Part shown: positions 7,020-12,579 of the stretch, one piece after another
Layout of the letters: each line of letters opens with the position of its first letter
Position numbering within the stretch: position 1 is the stretch's first letter
NCBI GenBank assembly: GCA_035623615.1
Contig: DASPTB010000103.1
Location: forward strand, 1 to 12,579
Length of the DNA: 12,579 nt
Origin: DASPTB01 sp035623615
GTDB lineage: Bacteria > Actinomycetota > UBA4738
Direction of reading: 5' to 3'
Program-made: the position numbers and the translations under genes
The notes under the pieces: generated by a model
Databases searched by the model: none
Told to the model about the DNA's origin: nothing
What the model saw: only the letters and a program-made list of their open reading frames with translations

Positions 7020-8012
7020 ATGGACCGGGCGGCGCGAGGGCGAGGGACGATGGACGCTCTCGCGGTGGACGGCGCTCTCGGCCTCGTCGTCCTTCTGTGG
7101 GCCTCCACCTTCGTCACGTTCAAGGTCGCCTGGCGGGACATCGATCCCGTGGCCTTCACGTGTGTTCGGTTCGCGTTCATGGTGGCGCTGTCGATCGGCG
7201 TGCTCGTCGTCGCCGGTCCGCGGCGCCTGCCCCGTCGCGCGGATCTCCCCGTGCTGGCCGCGTCGGGCCTCACCGGGTACTTCCTGTATCAGCTCGGCTT
7301 CGTGCTCGGGCTCGACCGCACGTCCGCACTGGCCAGCGCCATCCTCGTGTCGACGCACCCGATGTTCTCGGTCATCTTCTCCTGGGCGACCGGACGGGAG
7401 CGGCCGAGGCGGGGGACCATGCTGGGCTTGGTGATCGGGTTCGCAGGGGTGGTGGTGTTCCTGGGTGGGTGGAACGCGCTCGGCGAGGCACGTCTGGGGG
7501 ACCTGCTCTCGCTGGGAGCGGCCGCGGCGTTCGGCGCCTACGGCGTGATCAACCAGGGAGTCGGAAACCAGCTTTCGAGCCGTCAGGTGATGGCGTACGG
7601 CCTGGCGATCGGAGGCACGCTCACCGTGCTCGTGTCGCTTCCGGCAGCGCTTCGCCAGAACTGGGGCGCCGTCGACGGCGTGTCGTGGCTCATCCTCGCC
7701 TACTCGGCGATCGGGCCCGTGTACGTCGCCTACGCGCTGTGGAACTGGGCGATCCGCAAGCGCGGGATCGCGCACACGGTCGTCTACGGGTTCCTCGTCC
7801 CGGTGCTCGGCGGCCTCATGGCCGTGCTCTTCCTGAACGAGCACGTCCGCCCCGAGCAGGTGGCGGGCGCCGTGCTCGTCGTGGCCGGGATCGTCGTCAC
7901 CCGCCTCGGCGGCCGGACCGCGAACGGCGGTTTCCGATCGCCCGCTTGGCGCCCCCGCCGTCACGTGTCCGCCACGTCGTCGGTGCCGTCGCTCGCCGCC
8001 CACGAGGAGTAG
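7020..8012 (+). CDS. EamA/DMT-family membrane transporter
   Basis: A 330-aa inner-membrane protein with about ten hydrophobic segments (roughly 15-35, 44-65, 76-98, 103-123, 132-150, 160-178, 188-209, 221-241, 251-272, 280-296), made of two five-helix EamA repeats. Typical features are LWASTFVTFKVAWRDIDPV with R50 at the start of helix 2, the SAILVSTHPMFSVIFSW segment of helix 4, and the closing LNEHVRPEQVAGAVLVVAGI. Members export amino acids, metabolites or drugs; the substrate cannot be read from sequence. A charged tail of about 34 residues follows the last helix. ATG 7020 is chosen because a TAGGGT box sits 6 nt upstream (leaderless pattern); ATG 7050 is the alternative and would also leave all helices intact. 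A Nudix gene follows after 32 nt, probably on the same transcript. Confidence 0.92.
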   Translation: MDRAARGRGTMDALAVDGALGLVVLLWASTFVTFKVAWRDIDPVAFTCVRFAFMVALSIGVLVVAGPRRLPRRADLPVLAASGLTGYFLYQLGFVLGLDRTSALASAILVSTHPMFSVIFSWATGRERPRRGTMLGLVIGFAGVVVFLGGWNALGEARLGDLLSLGAAAAFGAYGVINQGVGNQLSSRQVMAYGLAIGGTLTVLVSLPAALRQNWGAVDGVSWLILAYSAIGPVYVAYALWNWAIRKRGIAHTVVYGFLVPVLGGLMAVLFLNEHVRPEQVAGAVLVVAGIVVTRLGGRTANGGFRSPAWRPRRHVSATSSVPSLAAHEE

Positions 8013-8044
8013 TCACGCCGCCGCGCACGCCGACGCCGCAGGAG

Positions 8045-8713
8045 ATGCTCCGCTGGGCGGAAGCGCTCGCCGGCATCGCGCGCACGGGCCTGGCCTTCAC
8101 CGACAACCTGTACGAGCGCGAGCGGTTCGACGAGGTCCTCCACGTGGCGGCGGACATCCGTGCCGCCGTCGTCGACGACGCCGAGGCGGAGGCGGAGTAC
8201 GAGGAGTGGGCGGCCGACGTCGGGAGGGGCGCTCGCGGCTACGTCACGCCAAAGGTGGCGGTGGGCGCCGTGGTCGGGAACGACCGTGGCGAGATCCTGC
8301 TCGGGCAGCGCTCGGACACGGGTGAGTGGTTCTATCCGGTCGGATGGGCCGACGTCGGGTACTCGCCCTCGGAAGTCGCCGTCAAGGAAGCCATGGAGGA
8401 GACGGGCATCGATGTGACGCCCCTTCGACTGATCGCCGTCTTCGACGCGCTCCGGCTGGGGTTCTCGTCGCTCTCCTTCTACAGCCTGCTCTTCCACTGC
8501 AAGATGGTGGGCGGCGAGCTGCGCGGGCACCCTCTCGAAACCCTCGACGTCGGGTGGTTCTCGCCGGACGCGCTCCCGGAGCCGCTGCGGCGCGGAGGCG
8601 ACTGGATGCGGATCGCGTTCGCCGCGCTCGAAGGGAGGGACGAGCCCTGCTACTTCGACCCCCCGAGGTCGCCGATGTGGCGAGGAACTCCCGAGGAACC
8701 GGGCACCGGCTGA
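8045..8713 (+). CDS. Nudix hydrolase with PF12535-type N-terminal domain
   Basis: A 222-aa protein. Residues 1-60 match the N-terminal helical domain named for hydrolases of X-linked nucleoside diphosphates (LRWAEALAGIARTGLAF, then YERERFDEVLHVAADI). Residues 66-200 are the Nudix fold. The box at 100-122 departs from consensus at two places: the first Glu is Tyr (Y106) and the Arg is Lys (K114). The metal-binding core EAMEETG (115-121) is intact, so it should be catalytic. Likely substrates are ADP-ribose or nucleoside-diphosphate sugars (family-level inference). The start is uncertain. ATG 8045 gives the family's usual N-terminus, but GGAG abuts it directly, while a better placed GAGGAG at 8004-8009 has no ATG, GTG or TTG in frame after it. 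It is about 35 nt downstream of the EamA gene and near pncB, so a role in NAD by-product turnover is possible but unproven. Confidence 0.88.
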   Translation: MLRWAEALAGIARTGLAFTDNLYERERFDEVLHVAADIRAAVVDDAEAEAEYEEWAADVGRGARGYVTPKVAVGAVVGNDRGEILLGQRSDTGEWFYPVGWADVGYSPSEVAVKEAMEETGIDVTPLRLIAVFDALRLGFSSLSFYSLLFHCKMVGGELRGHPLETLDVGWFSPDALPEPLRRGGDWMRIAFAALEGRDEPCYFDPPRSPMWRGTPEEPGTG

Positions 8714-8721
8714 GTGCTGGG

Positions 8722-8761
8722 GAGGCGCCCGGCGCCTCGGCGCCCCCCTGAGGACGGCCTC
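8722..8761 (+). terminator. Tandem GC-rich hairpins after the second Nudix gene
   Basis: A perfect 17-base palindrome, GAGGCGCCCGGCGCCTC (8722-8738; stem GAGGCG/CGCCTC, loop CCCGG), begins 9 nt after the stop codon. A smaller hairpin follows (8750-8761, GAGG-ACGG-CCTC). There is no T-run, so this is either a GC-type terminator or an mRNA 3'-end stabiliser. It separates the EamA-Nudix unit from the promoter of the next gene. Confidence 0.45.
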
Positions 8762-8811
8762 CTCCAAACGACGTAGGCGAAAGGAACCTCTCCTCAGCCG
8801 CGCGGGGCCGA

Positions 8812-8820
8812 TGCGATACT
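8812..8820 (+). promoter_or_regulatory. Extended -10 promoter of the propeller gene
   Basis: TGC-GATACT is an extended -10 element (TGn plus a hexamer close to TANNNT). No good -35 lies 16-18 nt upstream, as is tolerated for extended -10 promoters. Transcription would start near 8827 and give a leader of about 44 nt ending in the ribosome-binding site GGGAGGAG (8861-8868). Confidence 0.4.
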
Positions 8821-8870
8821 GCGCCCCTTGGCCTGCGCCGGGGTCGCGGGCCCAGCTCTCGGGAGGAGCG

Positions 8871-10013
8871 ATGAGGGGTCGCAGTTCGCCATCCGGCCGA
8901 CGGACGGCTCTCATCGGGGCCTCCCTGTGCCTTGTTGCATTGGCAGTCGCACTCCCGCCGGGAACCGCGATTGCCGCTGCGACGCAGCGGTCGCTGCGAT
9001 CGTTGACGGAATGCTCGTGGAGCGTTGTCGCCGACCACACACATTCCCTGTCGGGGACGTTGGAGAGCGTGGACGCGCTCTCCGCGAACGACGCCTGGGC
9101 GGTCGGGTCCGTCCAGATGCCCCGCCGGGCGTTCCCCCTCGCCGAGCACTGGAACGGGAAACGGTGGACGGCGGTCCCCACGCCCGTCGACGGCAGGCAC
9201 GTGCGCGTCCTGCACGACGTCTACGCGCTGGCGCCCGACAACGTCTGGGCAGTCGGCGCCCAGGTCCTGATCAAGACCGGCGCCGTGCACACGCTGGTCG
9301 AGCACTGGAACGGAACCCAGTGGTCGATCGTCCCCGTGCCGCACGCGCGCTCGAATCACGAGGAGCTGCTCTCGATCTCCGGCGGGGCGCCGTCCAATCT
9401 GTGGGCCGTCGGGTACCTCGAGCCGGCGGTCACGCCGATGCCGCTCGCCATGCACTGGAACGGTTCGAGGTGGCACGTCGTCAAGCCGCCGGCCGGCGGG
9501 ACACTTCAGGACGTCGCCGCCCACGAGCCGGGCGGCGTCTGGACCGTGGGAACGAGCGCGCCGGGCGTCCGCCAGGCGCTCATCGCGACGCGGAACAGCA
9601 GGGGCTGGCGCGTCGACCCCGATGTGCCTGCGCAGGACCTCGACGCGATGACGTGGCGGCGAGCGTCCGACGCGTGGGCCGTGGGCGACGCGCCCGCTTC
9701 CGCGCCCGTCTACTTGCAGCCGCTGGCGATGCACTGGAACGGCTCCACGTGGACGACGGCTCGGACGCCCGCGCTCGCGCATCCGGCCGAGCTCAGAGGC
9801 GTCGCGGCGACCTCGCCCGACGTGGCGTGGGCGGTGGGCACGCTGGACTTCACGCATCCGCTCATCCTTCGGTGGGACGGGACCGCGTGGAAGCTCGTCG
9901 CGCCGCCGGCCGGCGACGGCTACCTCGACGACATCACCCGCGTTCCGGGCAGCCACGCGCTCTGGGCCGTCGGGAACAGCTCTCCCGACCCGATGATCCT
10001 GCGGTACTGCTGA
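8871..10013 (+). CDS. Secreted seven-repeat beta-propeller protein, function unknown
   Basis: A 380-aa exported protein. Residues 1-37 form a signal peptide: basic n-region with R10-R11, hydrophobic stretch about 13-28, Ala-rich cleavage site near AAA at 35-37. The mature chain holds seven units of about 45-52 residues centred on WAVG (W76, W126, W178, W224 as WTVG, W269, W320, W365), most followed by HWNG..W..V.P, a pattern fitting a seven-bladed propeller. Unit 4 is degenerate. The N-terminal ECSWSVVADHT resembles the second half of a unit and the C-terminal unit stops at ILRYC, so the ends should close one shared blade. C48 and C380 are the only mature cysteines. ATG 8871 is chosen for its strong GGGAGGAG site and the signal peptide right after it; ATG 8811 would put 20 odd residues ahead. 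It stands alone behind its own promoter. I cannot assign a ligand or enzyme activity; no catalytic motif is visible. Confidence 0.88.
   Translation: MRGRSSPSGRRTALIGASLCLVALAVALPPGTAIAAATQRSLRSLTECSWSVVADHTHSLSGTLESVDALSANDAWAVGSVQMPRRAFPLAEHWNGKRWTAVPTPVDGRHVRVLHDVYALAPDNVWAVGAQVLIKTGAVHTLVEHWNGTQWSIVPVPHARSNHEELLSISGGAPSNLWAVGYLEPAVTPMPLAMHWNGSRWHVVKPPAGGTLQDVAAHEPGGVWTVGTSAPGVRQALIATRNSRGWRVDPDVPAQDLDAMTWRRASDAWAVGDAPASAPVYLQPLAMHWNGSTWTTARTPALAHPAELRGVAATSPDVAWAVGTLDFTHPLILRWDGTAWKLVAPPAGDGYLDDITRVPGSHALWAVGNSSPDPMILRYC
9087..10010 (+). repeat. Seven imperfect protein repeats of about 135-155 bp in the propeller gene
   Basis: The repeated peptide core is xDxWAVG ... LxxHWNGxxWxxVPxP. Distances between the WAVG tryptophans are 50, 52, 46, 45, 51 and 45 residues. 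At DNA level the copies have diverged except for short shared words such as CACTGGAACGG, which occurs in several units, so recent tandem duplication is unlikely. Unit 4 (around 9540) keeps WTVG but has lost HWNG. Confidence 0.8.
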
Positions 10014-10050
10014 CCCCGTCCCGGTCCACCCGCGCTTGCGGCCCGAGCGG

Positions 10051-10056
10051 TATCCT
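10051..10056 (+). promoter_or_regulatory. -10 box of an apparently leaderless microprotein transcript
   Basis: TATCCT ends exactly 6 nt before the GTG at 10063, the spacing of leaderless start sites, and no ribosome-binding site lies between. It is in the 49-nt gap after the propeller gene and may also drive the downstream thiolase. Confidence 0.5.
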
Positions 10057-10062
10057 GTGCCG

Positions 10063-10173
10063 GTGATCGCGCTGATCAACTCGAGCCCGGAGATTCTCCT
10101 CATCACGCTCGGCATACCGGTCGTGCTGGTGCTCATCGTCGCCGCCGGGGTGCTCACTCGACCGAAGCAGTGA
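10063..10173 (+). CDS. 36-aa single-pass membrane microprotein
   Basis: A GTG-initiated ORF of 36 codons: a short N-terminal segment with N6, S7, S8 and E10, then a continuous hydrophobic stretch (about residues 11-30, ILLITLGIPVVLVLIVAAGV) and a polar, basic end LTRPKQ. That is the profile of a one-helix membrane peptide, probably N-out/C-in by the positive-inside rule. Support for coding is the leaderless -10 box 6 nt ahead, the clean hydrophobic helix with a basic flank, and its fit in the gap between the propeller gene and the thiolase (19 nt before the thiolase ATG). No family is recognised. It could be a regulator or subunit of a membrane complex, or a translation-coupling leader for the thiolase, which has no obvious ribosome-binding site of its own. 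Confidence 0.6.
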   Translation: MIALINSSPEILLITLGIPVVLVLIVAAGVLTRPKQ

Positions 10174-10192
10174 TTCCGGACTCCCGCCGGCC

Positions 10193-11404
10193 ATGACCAA
10201 CGAACGGGAAGCCGTCATCGTCGGAGCGGTCCGAAGCCCGATCGGCCGGCGCGCCGGCTCGCTCTCGGGCATCCACCCGGTCGACCTGCTTGCCACGGTC
10301 CTTCGCGAGCTGGTCGACCGGACGGGCGTCGACCCCGGCCGCGTCGACGACCACATCACCGGATGCGTGAGCCAGGTCGGCGAGCAGTCCATCAACATCG
10401 GGCGGAACACGTGGCTCGCCGCGGGGTTCCCCGAGGAGGTTCCGGGGACCACCGTCGACCGGCAGTGTGGTTCGTCGCAACAGGCGGTCCACTTCGCGGC
10501 GCAGGGCGTCATCGCGGGCGCGTACGACCTCGTCGTCGCCTCGGGCGTCGAGAGTATGAGCCGGGTTCCGATGGGATCGTCGATGGTGGGGCAGATCCCG
10601 TGGGGCGAGGCGCTCATCGCCCGCTACGACGGCAAGCTCGTGCCGCAGGGGATCTCGGCCGATCTGATCGCCACGAAGTGGGACATCTCGCGCGAGGCAT
10701 CGGACGAATTCGGCTTCCGCTCGCACGTTCGCGCGGCGGCCGCGACCCGCGAGGGCCGGTTCCGCCGCGAGATCGTTCCGATGAAGGTGACCCTCGACGG
10801 CGAGGAGCGCCTGCTCGACGTCGACGAGGGCATCCGCATGGAGCCGGACCGCGAGCGCATGCGGGAGCTGAAGCCCGCCTTCGAGGCGCCGGTGTGGGAG
10901 GAGATGTTCCCGGGTCAACTGCACTGGACCGTGACGGCGGGCAACTCTTCGCAGATCTCCGACGGGGCCGCGGCGATCCTGATTGCCGAGCGCCGCATCG
11001 CCGAGCGGCTCGGCCTCGACGTCCGCGCCCGCCTCTCCTCGTTCGCGCTTGCCGGCGACTCGCCGATCCTCATGCTGACCGCGCCGATTCCCGCCACGCG
11101 CCGAGTCCTGGGTCGCGCGGGGGTCGAGCTGCGCGACGTCGACGTGGTGGAGATCAACGAGGCGTTCGCGTCGGTCGTGCTGGCGTGGAAGCGGGAGCTG
11201 GGCGTCGCCGACGAGTGGTTCGAGGAGCACGTCAACCCGAACGGCGGCGCCATCGCGGTCGGCCACCCTCTGGGGGCCACGGGCGCGAAGCTCATGACGA
11301 CGATGCTGCACGAGCTCGAGCGCCGCGGCGGCCGCTATGGCCTCCAGACGATGTGTGAGGGCGGCGGCACCGCGAACGCCACCATCGTCGAGCGGCTCGG
11401 CTGA
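10193..11404 (+). CDS. Thiolase (acetyl-CoA acyltransferase), FadA5-like
   Basis: A 403-aa thiolase with the full catalytic set: nucleophile C92 in VDRQCGSSQQA, H358 in VGHPLGATGAK, and the second cysteine C388 in TMCEGGGTANATI, plus NEAFASVVLAW (322-332). It performs thiolytic cleavage of 3-ketoacyl-CoA or the reverse condensation. The stretch GEQSINIGRNTWLAAGFPEE and the region around C92 are reminiscent of FadA5, the actinobacterial thiolase of sterol side-chain degradation; this is recalled family resemblance, not a search result. The window has no other beta-oxidation or sterol gene, so the substrate stays open. ATG 10193 has no clear ribosome-binding site, so translation may depend on the microprotein ORF ending 19 nt upstream. 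The zinc-ribbon gene follows after 23 nt. Confidence 0.93.
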   Translation: MTNEREAVIVGAVRSPIGRRAGSLSGIHPVDLLATVLRELVDRTGVDPGRVDDHITGCVSQVGEQSINIGRNTWLAAGFPEEVPGTTVDRQCGSSQQAVHFAAQGVIAGAYDLVVASGVESMSRVPMGSSMVGQIPWGEALIARYDGKLVPQGISADLIATKWDISREASDEFGFRSHVRAAAATREGRFRREIVPMKVTLDGEERLLDVDEGIRMEPDRERMRELKPAFEAPVWEEMFPGQLHWTVTAGNSSQISDGAAAILIAERRIAERLGLDVRARLSSFALAGDSPILMLTAPIPATRRVLGRAGVELRDVDVVEINEAFASVVLAWKRELGVADEWFEEHVNPNGGAIAVGHPLGATGAKLMTTMLHELERRGGRYGLQTMCEGGGTANATIVERLG

Positions 11405-11414
11405 AGCGAACCCG

Positions 11415-11420
11415 TAGGCT
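11415..11420 (+). promoter_or_regulatory. -10 box of an apparently leaderless zinc-ribbon transcript
   Basis: TAGGCT ends 7 nt before the GTG at 11428, again the leaderless spacing, with no ribosome-binding site between. It lies just after the thiolase stop. Confidence 0.5.
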
Positions 11421-11427
11421 GGACGGC

Positions 11428-11706
11428 GTGCTCGCGCTCTCGACCTGGGCCATGTGGGTGGGTGCCGTCCTCATCTTCCTGGTGATCCTCGGCTTCGGCC
11501 TGGCGTTCCTGCGCAGCGTTTCGGGAACCCGTCAAGTCGAGCGGATCGAGGTGGAGGACGTCGCCGGCCTCGATGTGTTCTTCGTGTGCGCCGAGTGCGG
11601 CACCGAGTATCAGGTCACGCGAATCGGCGAAATCCAGATCCCACGTCACTGCGGGGAGCCGATGACGGTGGTTCGGCGCCCCCGCGCGACGCCTGAGAAG
11701 AGCTAG
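11428..11706 (+). CDS. Membrane-anchored zinc-ribbon protein of unknown function
   Basis: A 92-aa protein with one N-terminal transmembrane helix (about residues 6-28), a linker, then a compact metal-site module: C54-A-E-C57 and, 16 residues later, H74-C75-G in IPRHCGEPM. Two Cys plus Cys/His fit a rubredoxin-like zinc ribbon facing the cytoplasm if the short N-terminus is outside (orientation is inference). The GTG start is supported by the TAGGCT box 7 nt upstream and by the helix beginning at once. It follows the thiolase by 23 nt and converges on crgA. I do not recognise a characterised homologue; metal binding is likely, any redox or regulatory role is not shown. Confidence 0.75.
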   Translation: MLALSTWAMWVGAVLIFLVILGFGLAFLRSVSGTRQVERIEVEDVAGLDVFFVCAECGTEYQVTRIGEIQIPRHCGEPMTVVRRPRATPEKS

Positions 11707-11773
11707 CCGCCCGGCGGGTTGAGGCCGACCGTTCCGACGATCACCGGATCAAGCAGCTCCTGCGCTACGCCGG

Positions 11774-11800
11774 CACCCCGAGGCGCTCACCGCTCGGGTG
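11774..11800. terminator. Hairpin in the convergent spacer before crgA
   Basis: The 108 nt between the zinc-ribbon stop and the crgA stop hold a stem of CACC-CCGAG pairing with CTCGG-GTG (one bulged C on the left arm; loop of 10 nt). Placed between convergent genes it could end transcription from both sides. There is no T-run. I see nothing else in this spacer. Confidence 0.35.
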
Positions 11801-11814
11801 GCCAGTCGGCATCG

Positions 11815-12054
11815 TCAGTGCCACTGGGTGGCGAGGATGAAGCCCAGAGCGATCAGACCCAGGCCGCCGAACAGGAACAGGCTCGACGTCCCCCCGTGCC
11901 AGAACGGGATCAGGTTGAGGTAGTTGAGGACGATCATCGCGACGCCCAGGCCGAAACAGATGAGGATGAGCGCACCGAACCAGCCGGGACTCGGCGGGTG
12001 CTTCTTCTTGGGAGGCGGTTGGTATCGGCGCCGTTTCGACTTGGACCTGGGCAT
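11815..12054 (-). CDS. crgA: Cell division protein CrgA
   Basis: A 79-aa two-helix membrane protein. The N-terminus MPRSKSKRRR and the last residues QWH are the end signatures of CrgA, an actinobacterial divisome protein that contacts FtsZ, FtsI and FtsQ and helps place or stabilise the septum. Helices lie at about 24-46 and 57-76. The basic N-terminal 22 residues, with PPPKKKHPPSP, would be cytoplasmic, as would the C-terminus. It is slightly shorter than the usual 84-95 aa. It normally sits near pknA/pknB, pbpA and rodA; here the upstream neighbour is a penicillin-acylase-family gene 15 nt away, and no division gene is visible. The ATG at 12052-12054 is fixed by the MPRSK start; there is no ribosome-binding site, and a -10-like box lies 9 nt upstream. 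Confidence 0.88.
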   Translation of the reverse strand: MPRSKSKRRRYQPPPKKKHPPSPGWFGALILICFGLGVAMIVLNYLNLIPFWHGGTSSLFLFGGLGLIALGFILATQWH

Positions 12055-12063
12055 GGCAGGGGA

Positions 12064-12072
12064 ATGCTATCA
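12064..12072 (-). promoter_or_regulatory. Extended -10 box of crgA overlapping the upstream stop codon
   Basis: On the minus strand TGA-TAGCAT reads as an extended -10 element, where TGA is also the stop of the acylase gene. Transcription would start 2-3 nt before the crgA ATG, making it nearly leaderless, which fits the lack of a ribosome-binding site. The overlap could be chance. Confidence 0.35.
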
Positions 12073-12579
12073 GCGGGGCACGAGGCGCAGTCGCGACTCG
12101 GCGGCCGCGTCGACGGCGGACGCCGAGAACGGCATCGGGTGGTGCGCCCCCGCCACCCAAGTGTCGAACAGGTCGTTGAAGTGCGGGCTTGCCGGGTGCC
12201 CCGACTGACCGAGCGTGTGGGTCCCGAGCGAGCGATCCCAGTCCGACGGGTCGGCGATCATCCGCCACGACGGGATCACGGCGGCGCCGTAGCCCTCGCC
12301 CGGCGCGTACATGCCCTGCAGGATCGTCTGCTCGTCGCCGCCCATCGATGCCTCTCCGCCTGTGAAAAGCTCGTCCAGGCCCGGGACGCGCGCCAGCACG
12401 CCCGCGAACGTGACCCGGTGCAGGTCGCCCCATCGCCACCCCCCGGGATCGTCGCCGAGCGACGCTTCAAGCTCGTCGAGCGCCGCGTCGAGCGCTTCGC
12501 ACAGCACCCGGTCCCGAGCCGGGATGCCGTCCTCGCCGAACCAGCGCGCTGTGGGATAGCGCAGCAGGTTCGGCAGCGC
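12070..12579 (-). CDS. Penicillin acylase family (Ntn hydrolase), C-terminal part; start outside window
   Basis: The frame is open from its stop (TGA, 12070-12072) to the right edge of the window, so about 169 C-terminal residues are visible and the N-terminal part lies beyond. The diagnostic block is LGQSGHPASPHFNDLFDTWVAG followed by HPMPFS, typical of the end of the beta subunit of penicillin/cephalosporin/acylhomoserine-lactone acylases. Upstream, WRWGDLHRVTF and the Leu-rich helix before it also fit. The family cleaves amide bonds (beta-lactam side chains, acyl-homoserine lactones, lipopeptides) after self-cleavage exposes an N-terminal serine. That serine and the signal peptide are not in the window, so activity cannot be judged. 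A GTG at 12505-12507 is internal, not the start. crgA follows 15 nt downstream. Confidence 0.88.
   Translation of the reverse strand, partial: ALPNLLRYPTARWFGEDGIPARDRVLCEALDAALDELEASLGDDPGGWRWGDLHRVTFAGVLARVPGLDELFTGGEASMGGDEQTILQGMYAPGEGYGAAVIPSWRMIADPSDWDRSLGTHTLGQSGHPASPHFNDLFDTWVAGAHHPMPFSASAVDAAAESRLRLVPR

Noticed and set aside
8811..8870. Upstream ATG (8811) as start of the propeller gene
   Set aside because: It overlaps the extended -10 element and would place 20 non-signal residues before a clear signal peptide; ATG 8871 has a strong ribosome-binding site.
9087..10010. Propeller repeats as a CRISPR or tandem DNA repeat array
   Set aside because: The units are imperfect at DNA level, lack unique spacers and keep reading frame; they are protein repeats.
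8828..10066. 412-codon + strand frame overlapping the propeller gene
   Set aside because: Shadow in another frame, Arg/Gly/Ala-rich; the signal peptide and WAVG repeats belong to the 8871-10013 frame.
7961..10157. Two long minus-strand frames (7961-9181 and 8382-10157)
   Set aside because: They cross the intergenic terminator and promoter region and run opposite the Nudix and propeller genes; composition is typical of GC-rich shadows.
11765..12439. 224-codon minus-strand frame across crgA and the acylase gene
   Set aside because: Out-of-frame shadow; CrgA end motifs and the GQSGHP acylase block lie in the other two minus frames.

Overview
The window is GC-rich, gene-dense and almost free of spacers. 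It reads as a piece of core chromosome from an actinomycete-type bacterium, probably a poorly characterised lineage of Actinomycetota. The pointers are a CrgA-type divisome protein (N-terminal MPRSK, C-terminal QWH), a MutT1-like Nudix gene beside ppk1 as in mycobacteria, a thiolase resembling actinobacterial FadA5, GTG starts, and several genes whose start codon lies 6-7 nt after a TANNNT box, as in leaderless transcripts. The phylum call is an inference; no rRNA is present. I found no tRNA, rRNA, IS element, phage gene or CRISPR array.

Region 1 (1-5573, + strand) is a polyphosphate block. It holds the end-truncated ppk1 (polyP synthesis), a CYTH-CHAD protein (triphosphate tunnel fold plus polyP-binding helical domain), a MutT1-like Nudix hydrolase, a SixA-like histidine phosphatase and, after a 90-nt gap, a Ppx/GppA exopolyphosphatase. 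The first four genes overlap end to start, so they are very likely one operon. Synthesis, binding, phosphoanhydride clean-up and hydrolysis are encoded side by side.

Region 2 (5593-8713) has pncB (nicotinate phosphoribosyltransferase, NAD salvage) on the minus strand, convergent with ppx. It is divergent from a 10-TM EamA/DMT exporter followed by a second, different Nudix hydrolase with the PF12535-type N-terminus. The 83-nt divergent spacer carries promoter-like boxes for both sides and a perfect 12-bp palindrome.

Region 3 (8714-10013) is a single secreted protein behind its own promoter. It has a signal peptide and seven WAVG-type repeats that fit a seven-bladed beta-propeller, with only two cysteines in the mature chain, one at each end.

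Region 4 (10063-11706, +) has a 36-codon, apparently leaderless membrane microprotein, a thiolase, and a 92-aa membrane-anchored zinc-ribbon protein, also apparently leaderless.

Region 5 (11815-12579, -) has crgA and, upstream of it, the C-terminal part of a penicillin-acylase-family Ntn hydrolase that runs off the window. It converges on region 4 over a 108-nt spacer with a hairpin.
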